From assembly GCA_028692535.1 (NCBI GenBank), contig JAQUXD010000075.1:1-8069 (forward strand): a DNA stretch of 8,069 bases, given 5' to 3'. Source of the DNA: Eubacteriales bacterium. Its GTDB lineage: Bacteria > Bacillota > Clostridia > Peptostreptococcales > Anaerovoracaceae. The position numbers were made by a program, and so were the translations under genes. Positions 1 to 5,448 of this stretch are shown in pieces; the stretch's first letter is position 1; every line of letters begins with the position of its first letter. The notes under the pieces are model-generated. The model was not told where the DNA came from. It did no database searches and saw only the letters and a program-made list of their open reading frames with translations.

Positions 1-621
1 GTCATGGGCGCGACAAAGCGAATCGGCGAGATGCTCATTCAGGAGCGCGACAAGACATCCATCACCAACTTTGCGGCTGTTCGATTCGGCAACGTGCTGG
101 GCTCCAACGGCAGTGTCATTCCTACATTTCGCAGGCAAATCGCCGCCGGCGGACCGGTTACGGTCACACACCAGGAGATCTGTCGATATTTCATGACCAT
201 TCCCGAAGCCGTGCAGCTGGTGATCCAGGCCGGCGCCATGGCTGCCGGCGGAGAAATTTTTGTTCTGGATATGGGCGAGCCGGTCAAGATTATGGAGCTG
301 GCGGAAAAGCTGATCCGACTGTCCGGTTTTGAACCTTACGAGGACATCAAGATCGAGATCAGCGGTCTGCGGCCCGGCGAGAAACTTTTCGAAGAGCTTC
401 TCCTGTCCGAAGAAGGTCTTCAGGATACAGCGCACCACAAAATTTTCGTAGGACATCCCACACCGGCCAGCGGCGGAATATTGAAGCTGCTGGATGAACC
501 GGGTCTGTTGGAGGCAACCGTGCGAAGGATCAGCGAACTTTCGGATCAGCAGATTCGGATCTGGCTTCGGGAGCTGGTCCCCAATTACACAGCCACACCC
601 AATGGGCACTACGAGCTATAG
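1..621 (+). CDS. NDP-sugar 4,6-dehydratase, CapD/PglF/WbpM family (partial, 5' end outside window)
   Basis: This is the C-terminal part (206 codons) of a membrane-associated nucleotide-sugar dehydratase/epimerase of the extended SDR fold. These enzymes convert UDP-GlcNAc-type sugars to 4-keto-6-deoxy intermediates for capsule, exopolysaccharide or glycan synthesis. The reading frame is open from base 1, so the ATG at 4 is internal and not a start. The fragment opens with V-M-G-A-T-K-R, the active-site helix in which large PglF/WbpM-type enzymes carry Met in place of the Tyr of the SDR YxxxK pair. It continues with RFGNVLGSNGSVIP, the ICRYFM strand, GGEIFVLDMGEPVKI and the family-specific LRPGEKLFEELL near residues 127-138. 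The missing part should hold the NAD-binding GxxGxxG and probably N-terminal membrane helices. The stop is followed after 41 bp by pgi with no terminator between, so the two are probably co-transcribed. The family is certain; the exact sugar substrate is not. Confidence 0.93.
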   Translation, partial: VMGATKRIGEMLIQERDKTSITNFAAVRFGNVLGSNGSVIPTFRRQIAAGGPVTVTHQEICRYFMTIPEAVQLVIQAGAMAAGGEIFVLDMGEPVKIMELAEKLIRLSGFEPYEDIKIEISGLRPGEKLFEELLLSEEGLQDTAHHKIFVGHPTPASGGILKLLDEPGLLEATVRRISELSDQQIRIWLRELVPNYTATPNGHYEL

Positions 622-662
622 ATTATTCGGCATTCAGCCAAACAGATGGCAGGGAGTAACAA

Positions 663-1916
663 ATGAAGTGTTTGATTGAAATGAACGGGTCGATGGCCGG
701 CCTGGATCCGGCAGAGATAAGAAGCATGCAGGAAGCGGCGGATCTGGCTGTTGCACGCCTGCATTCGGACAAGGAAAGCTTTACCGGCTGGGTGGATCTC
801 CCGGAAACCTATGATCGGGATGAAATCCGGCGCATACGATCCGCGGCGCAAACGATCGCGCAACAATGCACCGCCTTGGTGGTGATCGGGATCGGCGGAT
901 CGTATCTGGGTGCTCGGGCAGTCTATGAGCTGCTGACGGGCAGCTTTGCGCACTTGCTTCCCCAAAAAAAGCCGAAACTTTATTTTGCGGGGCAGAACAT
1001 CAGTGCGGTGTATCATAAAGAGCTGATGGAAGTTCTTGAGAGCCAGGAGTTCTGTCTGTGTGTGATCAGCAAATCCGGGACCACTGCCGAACCCTCCATC
1101 GCCTTTGCGCTCCTCAAGGATGCTTTGATCCTTCGCTACGGCAAAGAAGAAGCCGCCCGGCGGATCTATGCCATCACCGATGCGTCCAAGGGTGTTTTGC
1201 GGCAAGAGGCTGAGAGAGAAGGATATGAGACCTTTGTGGTTCCCGATGATATCGGCGGCCGCTATTCTGTTCTGACGCCGGTGGGCTTGCTTCCTTTGGC
1301 CGCCGCCGGCTTCGATCCCGAGGAATTTTTATCGGGAGCAAGGGCGGCCGGTCAGGATCGGGAGCTCATGGATCAGGCAAGGGAATATGCTGTCGGACGG
1401 AATCTCTTATACAAAAAAGGAAAGCATATCGAAATCTTTGAATCTTACGAGCCACGGTTTGCTTTTTTTGCCGAATGGCTGAAACAACTTTTCGGCGAGA
1501 GCGAAGGAAAGGGTGGAAAGGGTATTTTTCCGGCTAGCCTTAATTTCAGCTCTGATTTGCACTCCATGGGGCAATTCCTGCAGGAAGGCACCCCTTGCTT
1601 TTTTGAAACGATTCTGGAAGAATGCCGACCCGCTGCGGATCTTTGCGTTCCGAACTCCGCAGGATCGCCGCTGGCGGGGAAAAGTGTCAATGATATCAAC
1701 CGGGCCGCCTTGGAAGGGGTGGCCGCGGCGCATCGTCAGGCGGGGATCCCCATGTTCCGCTTTGAGCTGAAAGAAAAAATCTCTCCACAAATTCTGGGGC
1801 AAGTGGTATACTTCTTCGAGACGGCTTGCGCGCTGTCTGCCTACATGATGGGTGTGGATCCCTTCGATCAGCCCGGCGTGGAAGCCTATAAAAGGGAAAT
1901 GAGAGAGAGATTATAA
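663..1916 (+). CDS. pgi: Glucose-6-phosphate isomerase
   Basis: This cytoplasmic enzyme of 417 aa interconverts glucose-6-phosphate and fructose-6-phosphate, linking glycolysis to amino-sugar and nucleotide-sugar supply. It has two SIS domains. Visible landmarks are VVIGIGGSYLGARA (73-86), the phosphate-binding loop SKSGTTAEP (136-144), family signature 1 DDIGGRYSVLTPVG (195-208), FGESEGKGGKGIFP (277-290) with catalytic Glu279, SSDLHSMGQ with His300, and signature 2 ending FDQPGVEAYK (401-410) with Lys410. All key residues are present, so it should be active. The start is supported by AGGGAG at 651-656, six bases before the ATG. The protein is shorter than the roughly 450 aa usual for Firmicutes Pgi: the N-terminus before GWVDLP, the loop after ETILEEC (313-320) and the C-terminal tail all look trimmed. 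It sits between a surface-sugar dehydratase and an LCP gene, which suggests a role in feeding polysaccharide synthesis. Confidence 0.96.
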   Translation: MKCLIEMNGSMAGLDPAEIRSMQEAADLAVARLHSDKESFTGWVDLPETYDRDEIRRIRSAAQTIAQQCTALVVIGIGGSYLGARAVYELLTGSFAHLLPQKKPKLYFAGQNISAVYHKELMEVLESQEFCLCVISKSGTTAEPSIAFALLKDALILRYGKEEAARRIYAITDASKGVLRQEAEREGYETFVVPDDIGGRYSVLTPVGLLPLAAAGFDPEEFLSGARAAGQDRELMDQAREYAVGRNLLYKKGKHIEIFESYEPRFAFFAEWLKQLFGESEGKGGKGIFPASLNFSSDLHSMGQFLQEGTPCFFETILEECRPAADLCVPNSAGSPLAGKSVNDINRAALEGVAAAHRQAGIPMFRFELKEKISPQILGQVVYFFETACALSAYMMGVDPFDQPGVEAYKREMRERL

Positions 1917-1932
1917 AACAAAGGGGAATACT

Positions 1933-2955
1933 ATGAATAAAAAGAAAATAGTTACCACATTTTTGCTGGTGTTTGTTCTTGCAACAGCGGTGATGGTGCC
2001 TATTCGCCACGTATTTGCCAAGGTGGGAGGCAGTACAGTGTTCGAAGCCGAGGAACGGCTGCTGGATGAAATGACGCCGATCACTGTTGACGAAGACAGC
2101 CCTTTCTACGAAGTTTTTCAAAGCAAGGATCGAGTTAACTTCCTGCTCATGGGCGTCAGCGACGGGATGTCCGATACGCTGATGCTTGTCAGTTACGATA
2201 TGATCAATCAGTATATCAATATGATTTCCATCCCCCGGGATACATTCTACTTCCGCGAGGGCTATTCCAACTACGCTTTTCATAAGATCAATTCCATCTA
2301 TCATTCCGAAGGTGTTGCGTCCGTTGCCGAAGCCGTGTCGGAAACCCTGTACGGCATGCCCATCCATTACTATGCCATCGTGGAGTACGAAGATATCCGC
2401 AAGGTGATGGATGTGGTCGGCGGCGTCAAAGTGGATATTCCTTTCTATATGAAATATATCGATTCCACGAAAGGCAAGGAGCTGTACATCGACATTCCGG
2501 CGGGCGAACAGACTATTGACAGCAGCAATGTGATCGAATTCCTGCGCTTCCGAAAGACGAACCCAGCCTTTGCGCGGCAAGGATACAAGAGCTACGAAGC
2601 CGGGGATATCCAACGGATCCAGACACAACAGGCGTTTGTCAAAGCCGTGCTCAAGGAATGCCTGAAGCTGGGCAATCTGAAGGACATCGCCAAGGTGACG
2701 CTCCAGAATGTGGAGTCCGACCTGACGTTTGCAATGGCCGGGAAGCTGGCACTCAAAGCCATGGGCGGTCTGTCTTCGGAAAGCGTCAGCGCCTATACCT
2801 TGCCCGGCAGGGATAAAATGATGCACGAACTGTCCTTCTGGGTTGCCGACGAAGAAAAAGTGGGAGAAATGCTTACGGAAATTTATTCTCTGGAAGTCGA
2901 AACCACCACGGAAGGGGCTATCGATACTCCTACGGGAGCGCCGGAGGAAGAATAG
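1933..2955 (+). CDS. LytR-CpsA-Psr (LCP) family cell-envelope protein
   Basis: A membrane-anchored extracellular protein of 340 aa. LCP proteins transfer polymers such as teichoic acid, capsule or exopolysaccharide from their lipid carrier to peptidoglycan. Residues 1-29 form a basic N-terminus and one hydrophobic segment (signal anchor). The LCP domain runs from about 66 to 245: VNFLLMGV (68-75), SDTLML (80-85), SIPRDT (99-104) with Arg102, HKINSIY (117-123), VVGGVKVDIP (161-170), FLRFRK (203-208) with Arg205 and Arg207, and GDIQR (224-228) followed by QQ (232-233). The tail after about 323 is rich in Thr, Pro and Glu and is probably disordered. The loop between GV and SDT is very short and lacks the Arg that often precedes S-D-T, so it belongs to a divergent clostridial-type subgroup. 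The start has AAGGGG at 1921-1926, six bases upstream. It follows pgi by 16 bp and ends the operon before the terminator at 3007. A regulator role, implied by the old name LytR, is unlikely. Confidence 0.93.
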   Translation: MNKKKIVTTFLLVFVLATAVMVPIRHVFAKVGGSTVFEAEERLLDEMTPITVDEDSPFYEVFQSKDRVNFLLMGVSDGMSDTLMLVSYDMINQYINMISIPRDTFYFREGYSNYAFHKINSIYHSEGVASVAEAVSETLYGMPIHYYAIVEYEDIRKVMDVVGGVKVDIPFYMKYIDSTKGKELYIDIPAGEQTIDSSNVIEFLRFRKTNPAFARQGYKSYEAGDIQRIQTQQAFVKAVLKECLKLGNLKDIAKVTLQNVESDLTFAMAGKLALKAMGGLSSESVSAYTLPGRDKMMHELSFWVADEEKVGEMLTEIYSLEVETTTEGAIDTPTGAPEEE

Positions 2956-3006
2956 CGCAGACGTCGAATTCTTGCATTTGGGCCAATCTCCAAAATTTAA
3001 TTCAAA

Positions 3007-3041
3007 AACGGACGGATTTTTGTTTCCGTCCGTTAATTTTT
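3007..3041 (+). terminator. Intrinsic terminator after the LCP gene
   Basis: A perfect 10-bp stem pairs AACGGACGGA (3007-3016) with TCCGTCCGTT (3025-3034) around an 8-base T-rich loop, followed by AATTTTT. The bases before the stem are A-rich, so a terminator would also form on the - strand. It separates the surface-polysaccharide unit from the amino-acid transporter unit. Confidence 0.9.
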
Positions 3042-3054
3042 GTAGAGACTTTGA

Positions 3055-3073
3055 TTTGTGTCTTGTACACAAA
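3055..3073. promoter_or_regulatory. Candidate operator: 7-bp inverted repeat upstream of the binding-protein promoter
   Basis: TTTGTGT (3055-3061) and ACACAAA (3067-3073) are perfect inverted repeats separated by 5 bases. The centre lies about 63 bases before the predicted start site, a position typical of activators that contact RNA polymerase from upstream. The half-site TTGTG/CACAA resembles Rex and CRP-type sites, but the spacing is one base short of both, so no factor is assigned. The right arm runs into an 8-base A tract (3071-3078) that may act as an UP element. Confidence 0.4.
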
Positions 3074-3091
3074 AAAAATGCATTAAAACTG

Positions 3092-3120
3092 TTGACAATC
3101 AACGAATCTTCCACTATTAT
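3092..3120 (+). promoter_or_regulatory. Sigma-A promoter of the substrate-binding protein gene
   Basis: A perfect -35 box TTGACA (3092-3097), a 17-bp spacer and the -10 box TATTAT (3115-3120, five of six consensus bases). The region upstream (3071-3090) is A/T-rich and UP-element-like. Transcription should begin near 3127, leaving a 5' leader of about 66 bases. It is the best promoter in the window and fits the high expression expected for a binding protein. Confidence 0.85.
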
Positions 3121-3141
3121 TAGGTTTACTATTTGACTTTT

Positions 3142-3163
3142 CCCGGACGAATTCACGGCCGGG
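3142..3163 (+). promoter_or_regulatory. Short stem-loop in the 5' leader of the binding-protein mRNA
   Basis: CCCGG (3142-3146) pairs with CCGGG (3159-3163). Inside an A/G mismatch, CG pairs with CG, closing a 6-base loop AATTCA. It begins about 15 bases into the predicted transcript and ends 18 bases before the Shine-Dalgarno site, so it does not hide the ribosome site. It could stabilise the mRNA or be a DNA operator. A perfect TATAAT follows at once (3164-3169), but no -35 box lies at normal spacing. Confidence 0.35.
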
Positions 3164-3181
3164 TATAATCAAAATCAAGAA

Positions 3182-3187
3182 GAGGTG
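3182..3187 (+). promoter_or_regulatory. Ribosome binding site that fixes the binding-protein start
   Basis: GAGGTG lies five bases before the ATG at 3193. An in-frame GTG at 3187 overlaps the Shine-Dalgarno itself and so cannot be the start. Confidence 0.8.
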
Positions 3188-3192
3188 TGAAA

Positions 3193-4362
3193 ATGAAAAC
3201 AAAAAAAATCCTGACACTTGTTTTGGCAATGGTCATGATCATGAGCCTGGCCCTTACCGGCTGCGGCGGCGGCGGCGGCGAGACCGGCGGCGACGAAACC
3301 TATAAGATCGGCGTCATCGCTCCCCTTACCGGCAACGTTTCCGTTTACGGCATTGCCGTAAAGAATGCAGCTGAACTGGCCAAAGACGAGATCAATGCAG
3401 CCGGCGGCATCGGCGGGAAGATGGTTGAACTGGTCATCATGGACGACAAAGGCGACTCCACCGAAGGCGTCTCCGCATTCAACAAACTCGTCAGCGACGG
3501 CATCACCGTGGTACTCGGCCCCGTCACATCCGGTGTTACCGGAGCGGTCACAAGCATTGCCAACAGCGAAGGTATCGTCATGCTGACGCCTACATCCACT
3601 GCCGACACCATTACCACAGAATCCGACTACGTGTTCCGTTCCTGCTTTAAGGATTCCTATCAGGGAATCATGGGCGCCAAGTTCCTGTCCGAAAACGGCT
3701 ACACCAAAGCAGCGGTTCTCTACTGTGCAGGCGACACTTATTCCAAGGGTCTCCGGGACGCATTCGTAGCGGCAGCTCCCGACTTCGGCATCGAAGTGGT
3801 CGTAGATGAAGCCAGCTCCTCCATGGATGACACGGACTTCACAACACAGGCTACCAAGATCGCAGCGGCAGGCGCAGATTCTCTGTTTGCGGCATACTAT
3901 TACAACGCAGCCGGCCCCTACATCATTCCTCAGACCAGAGCAGCCGGATTCACCGGCGCCGTTATGGGTCCTGACGGATTTGACGGTATCGTGCCTGACT
4001 ACATTACCGGCACTATGGCGGACTACAACAACGTATTCTTCACGAATCACTATTCCACAGAATCCGAAAGCGAAATCGTTCAGAACTTCATCACGAACTA
4101 TAATGCTGCTTACGGAGAGACCCCCAACGCGCTGGCCGCGCTGGGTTATGACGGGATCTACATGCTCTTCAAGGCCATCGGCGAAGCCGAAAGCACTGAA
4201 GCAGCGGCTGTCAAGGCTTCCCTGGACGGCATGGAGTTCGAAGGCGTCACCGGTACTTTCGTGCTGGATGAGACCGGTACTCCGGAAAAATCCGTTGCGA
4301 TCATCGAGCTTTATGAAGATGGCGACAGTGTAAGCCAGAAGTTCAACAAGACCCAGAACTAG
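3193..4362 (+). CDS. livK: Branched-chain amino-acid ABC transporter substrate-binding lipoprotein
   Basis: An extracytoplasmic lipoprotein of 389 aa that captures substrate for the LivHMGF importer. Residues 1-23 are a lipoprotein signal peptide (MKTKK, hydrophobic core, LALTG) with lipidated Cys24. A glycine-rich linker precedes a type I periplasmic-binding fold (Peripla_BP_6) from about 37 to 385, beginning YKIGVIAPLTGNVSVYG and NAAELAKDEINAAGGIGGK. The ligand-contact loops of Leu/Ile/Val-binding relatives appear as GPVTSG (109-114) and LTPTSTAD (131-138). GPDGFDG (259-265) has Asp where LIVBP has the ammonium-binding Glu. Together these support an alpha-amino acid ligand, but Leu, Ile and Val cannot be told apart from other amino acids. 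By eye the codons favour C-ending forms (ATC, TTC, GGC, GAC) more than the neighbours do, which fits high expression. It has its own strong promoter and is followed by a stem-loop before livH. Confidence 0.94.
   Translation: MKTKKILTLVLAMVMIMSLALTGCGGGGGETGGDETYKIGVIAPLTGNVSVYGIAVKNAAELAKDEINAAGGIGGKMVELVIMDDKGDSTEGVSAFNKLVSDGITVVLGPVTSGVTGAVTSIANSEGIVMLTPTSTADTITTESDYVFRSCFKDSYQGIMGAKFLSENGYTKAAVLYCAGDTYSKGLRDAFVAAAPDFGIEVVVDEASSSMDDTDFTTQATKIAAAGADSLFAAYYYNAAGPYIIPQTRAAGFTGAVMGPDGFDGIVPDYITGTMADYNNVFFTNHYSTESESEIVQNFITNYNAAYGETPNALAALGYDGIYMLFKAIGEAESTEAAAVKASLDGMEFEGVTGTFVLDETGTPEKSVAIIELYEDGDSVSQKFNKTQN
3265..3279 (+). repeat. (GGC)5 tract in the lipoprotein linker
   Basis: Five identical GGC codons directly follow the lipidated Cys codon and encode five glycines. 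Identical trinucleotides in a non-structural linker can gain or lose units by slippage without shifting the frame. Confidence 0.7.
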
Positions 4363-4378
4363 TCACGGAAAGCACCCT

Positions 4379-4406
4379 TTTACAGGGGCAGACAATATGC
4401 TAAAAT
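4379..4406 (+). promoter_or_regulatory. Candidate internal promoter for livHMGF
   Basis: TTTACA (4379-4384) and TAAAAT (4401-4406) each match five of six consensus bases with a 16-bp spacer. TGC just before the -10 box gives an extended -10 element. Transcription would begin near 4413, leaving a leader of about 114 bases before livH. The permease and ATPase genes may therefore be expressed separately from the binding protein. Confidence 0.55.
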
Positions 4407-4407
4407 G

Positions 4408-4450
4408 GAGAGGCGCGAAACGACAGCAATGCCTTCGTGCCTCTCGTTTT
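4408..4450 (+). terminator. Stem-loop after the binding-protein gene, possible leaky terminator or mRNA-stabilising hairpin
   Basis: GAGAGGCGCGAA (4408-4419) pairs with TTCGTGCCTCTC (4434-4445) over 12 bp with one G-U pair and a 14-base loop, followed by GTTTTCC. The T run is only four bases, so termination should be partial. Between a binding-protein gene and its permease genes, such hairpins commonly stop or stabilise the upstream message so that the binding protein is made in excess. The 5' arm abuts the -10 box of the internal promoter. Confidence 0.55.
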
Positions 4451-4457
4451 CCATGTA

Positions 4458-4488
4458 TAGGGCAGCGCCGGCCCTAACGAAACGGCGC
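4458..4488 (+). promoter_or_regulatory. Potential H-type pseudoknot in the livH leader
   Basis: Stem 1 is TAGGGC (4458-4463) with GCCCTA (4471-4476). Its loop contains GCGCCG (4465-4470), which pairs with CGGCGC (4483-4488) as stem 2. The geometry fits a classical H-type pseudoknot: two 6-bp stems, a 1-base first loop (4464), no base between the stems, and a 6-base A-rich last loop ACGAAA (4477-4482). It ends 22 bases before the livH Shine-Dalgarno. It matches no leader family I recognise, and the short G/C-rich arms could match by chance. Confidence 0.35.
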
Positions 4489-4510
4489 ACCGCATAAGAA
4501 GAATACCACG

Positions 4511-4518
4511 AAAGGCGG
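4511..4518 (+). promoter_or_regulatory. Ribosome binding site for the TTG start of livH
   Basis: AAAGGCGG lies eight bases before TTG at 4527 and is what supports this rare start. Its core GGCG (4514-4517) is complementary to CGCC at 4466-4469, within stem 2 of the possible pseudoknot, and GCGG (4515-4518) to CCGC at 4490-4493. Confidence 0.65.
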
Positions 4519-4526
4519 ATTCGAAA

Positions 4527-5444
4527 TTGAGCGAGTTCATACAACAAGCCATCAACGGCCTTCGGATGGGCAGTGTCTACGCTTTGATCGCACTGGGCTA
4601 TACCATGGTCTATGGGATCATCCGACTGATCAACTTTGCCCACGGAGACTTTATCATGGTGGGGGCCTATACGATGATCTTCGTCATCCCGGTGATGCTG
4701 GGCTTTGGGCTTCCGGCCTGGACTGCGGTGGCTGCAGCGGTGATCGTTGCCTCTGCCGTGGGTGTCACCACAGAGGCGGTAGCTTACCGGCCTGTGCGCA
4801 AAAGAGGCACGCGGATGTCGGCTCTGATCACGGCCATTGCCATGAGTCTCTTTCTGGAGAATCTGGCACAAGTATTATTTACGTCTAATCCACGGGTCAT
4901 CAAGGCTTCGATTTTCAGCCTGCCCGCTGTTCAGATAGGCGCCGTCAAGATCGACGGCACCACGCTGGCTACCATTGCGATCGCAGCGGTCACCATGGTG
5001 GGCCTGCAATTATTTATCCATAAGACTAAAATGGGACGGGCCATGCGGGCCGTTTCCGAAGATAAACAAGCTTCTATCCTTATGGGGATCAACGTCAACC
5101 GAACGATCACCCTCACCTTTGCCATAGGTTCGGCTCTGGCTGCTGTAGCGGCGCTTATGTACTGCGCGCAGTATCCTTCCGTGATGCCCACCATGGGCTC
5201 CATGCTGGGCTTAAAGGCCTTCGTGGCCGCCGTATTGGGCGGGATCGGCATCATGCCCGGCGCTATGCTGGGGGGGCTGACCATCGGTCTTGTCGAATCT
5301 CTTTCCAAAGCCTACAGCGCAACGCTTACCGGCGGGATCATCACGTCGGCGTTTTCGGATGCCGTAGTCTTTGGGATCCTGATCATCGTTTTATTGGTGA
5401 AGCCGGCCGGGATCCTGGGGAAGAATCAAGGAGAGAAGGTGTAG
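4527..5444 (+). CDS. livH: Branched-chain amino-acid ABC transporter permease LivH
   Basis: An integral membrane permease of 305 aa (BPD_transp_2 family) that forms half of the importer channel with LivM. The TTG start puts the N-terminus, MSEFIQQAINGLRMGSVYAL, exactly where LivH proteins begin, and it has a correctly spaced ribosome site; no in-frame ATG upstream competes. Family landmarks are IALGYTMVYGIIRLINFAHGD (21-41), the ATPase-contact region GRAMRAVSEDKQASILMGI (170-188), and GLKAFVAAVLGGIGIMPGAM (228-247). Hydrophobic segments extend throughout, ending at about 282-291, with a short charged C-terminus. Length is normal. Its stop lies four bases before livM. The rare start and the structured leader suggest that translation is tuned below that of the binding protein. 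Confidence 0.96.
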   Translation: MSEFIQQAINGLRMGSVYALIALGYTMVYGIIRLINFAHGDFIMVGAYTMIFVIPVMLGFGLPAWTAVAAAVIVASAVGVTTEAVAYRPVRKRGTRMSALITAIAMSLFLENLAQVLFTSNPRVIKASIFSLPAVQIGAVKIDGTTLATIAIAAVTMVGLQLFIHKTKMGRAMRAVSEDKQASILMGINVNRTITLTFAIGSALAAVAALMYCAQYPSVMPTMGSMLGLKAFVAAVLGGIGIMPGAMLGGLTIGLVESLSKAYSATLTGGIITSAFSDAVVFGILIIVLLVKPAGILGKNQGEKV

Positions 5445-5448
5445 CGAT

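Noticed and set aside
3036..3050. CodY box (AATTTTCWGAAAATT) after the terminator
   Set aside because: Only the first AATTTT and a few scattered bases match; the right half is absent, and the T run is explained by the terminator.
1696..3156. Long open frame of 486 codons on the - strand opposite pgi and the LCP gene
   Set aside because: It is antisense to two certain genes, spans the terminator and promoter region, and its His/Arg/Phe-rich product resembles no family. It is a shadow of codon usage on the other strand.
3187..3192. GTG start for the binding protein
   Set aside because: The GTG is part of the Shine-Dalgarno sequence; the ATG at 3193 has correct spacing.
4375..4387. Small hairpin CCCT/AGGG just after the binding-protein gene
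   Set aside because: The stem is only four base pairs and overlaps the -35 box of the candidate promoter; it is too weak to call.
4483..4496. T-box riboswitch in the livH leader, suggested by CGGCGCACCGC
   Set aside because: The leader is too short for a full T-box and lacks the AGGGTGG-ACCGCG core and a specifier stem; only ACCGC matches.
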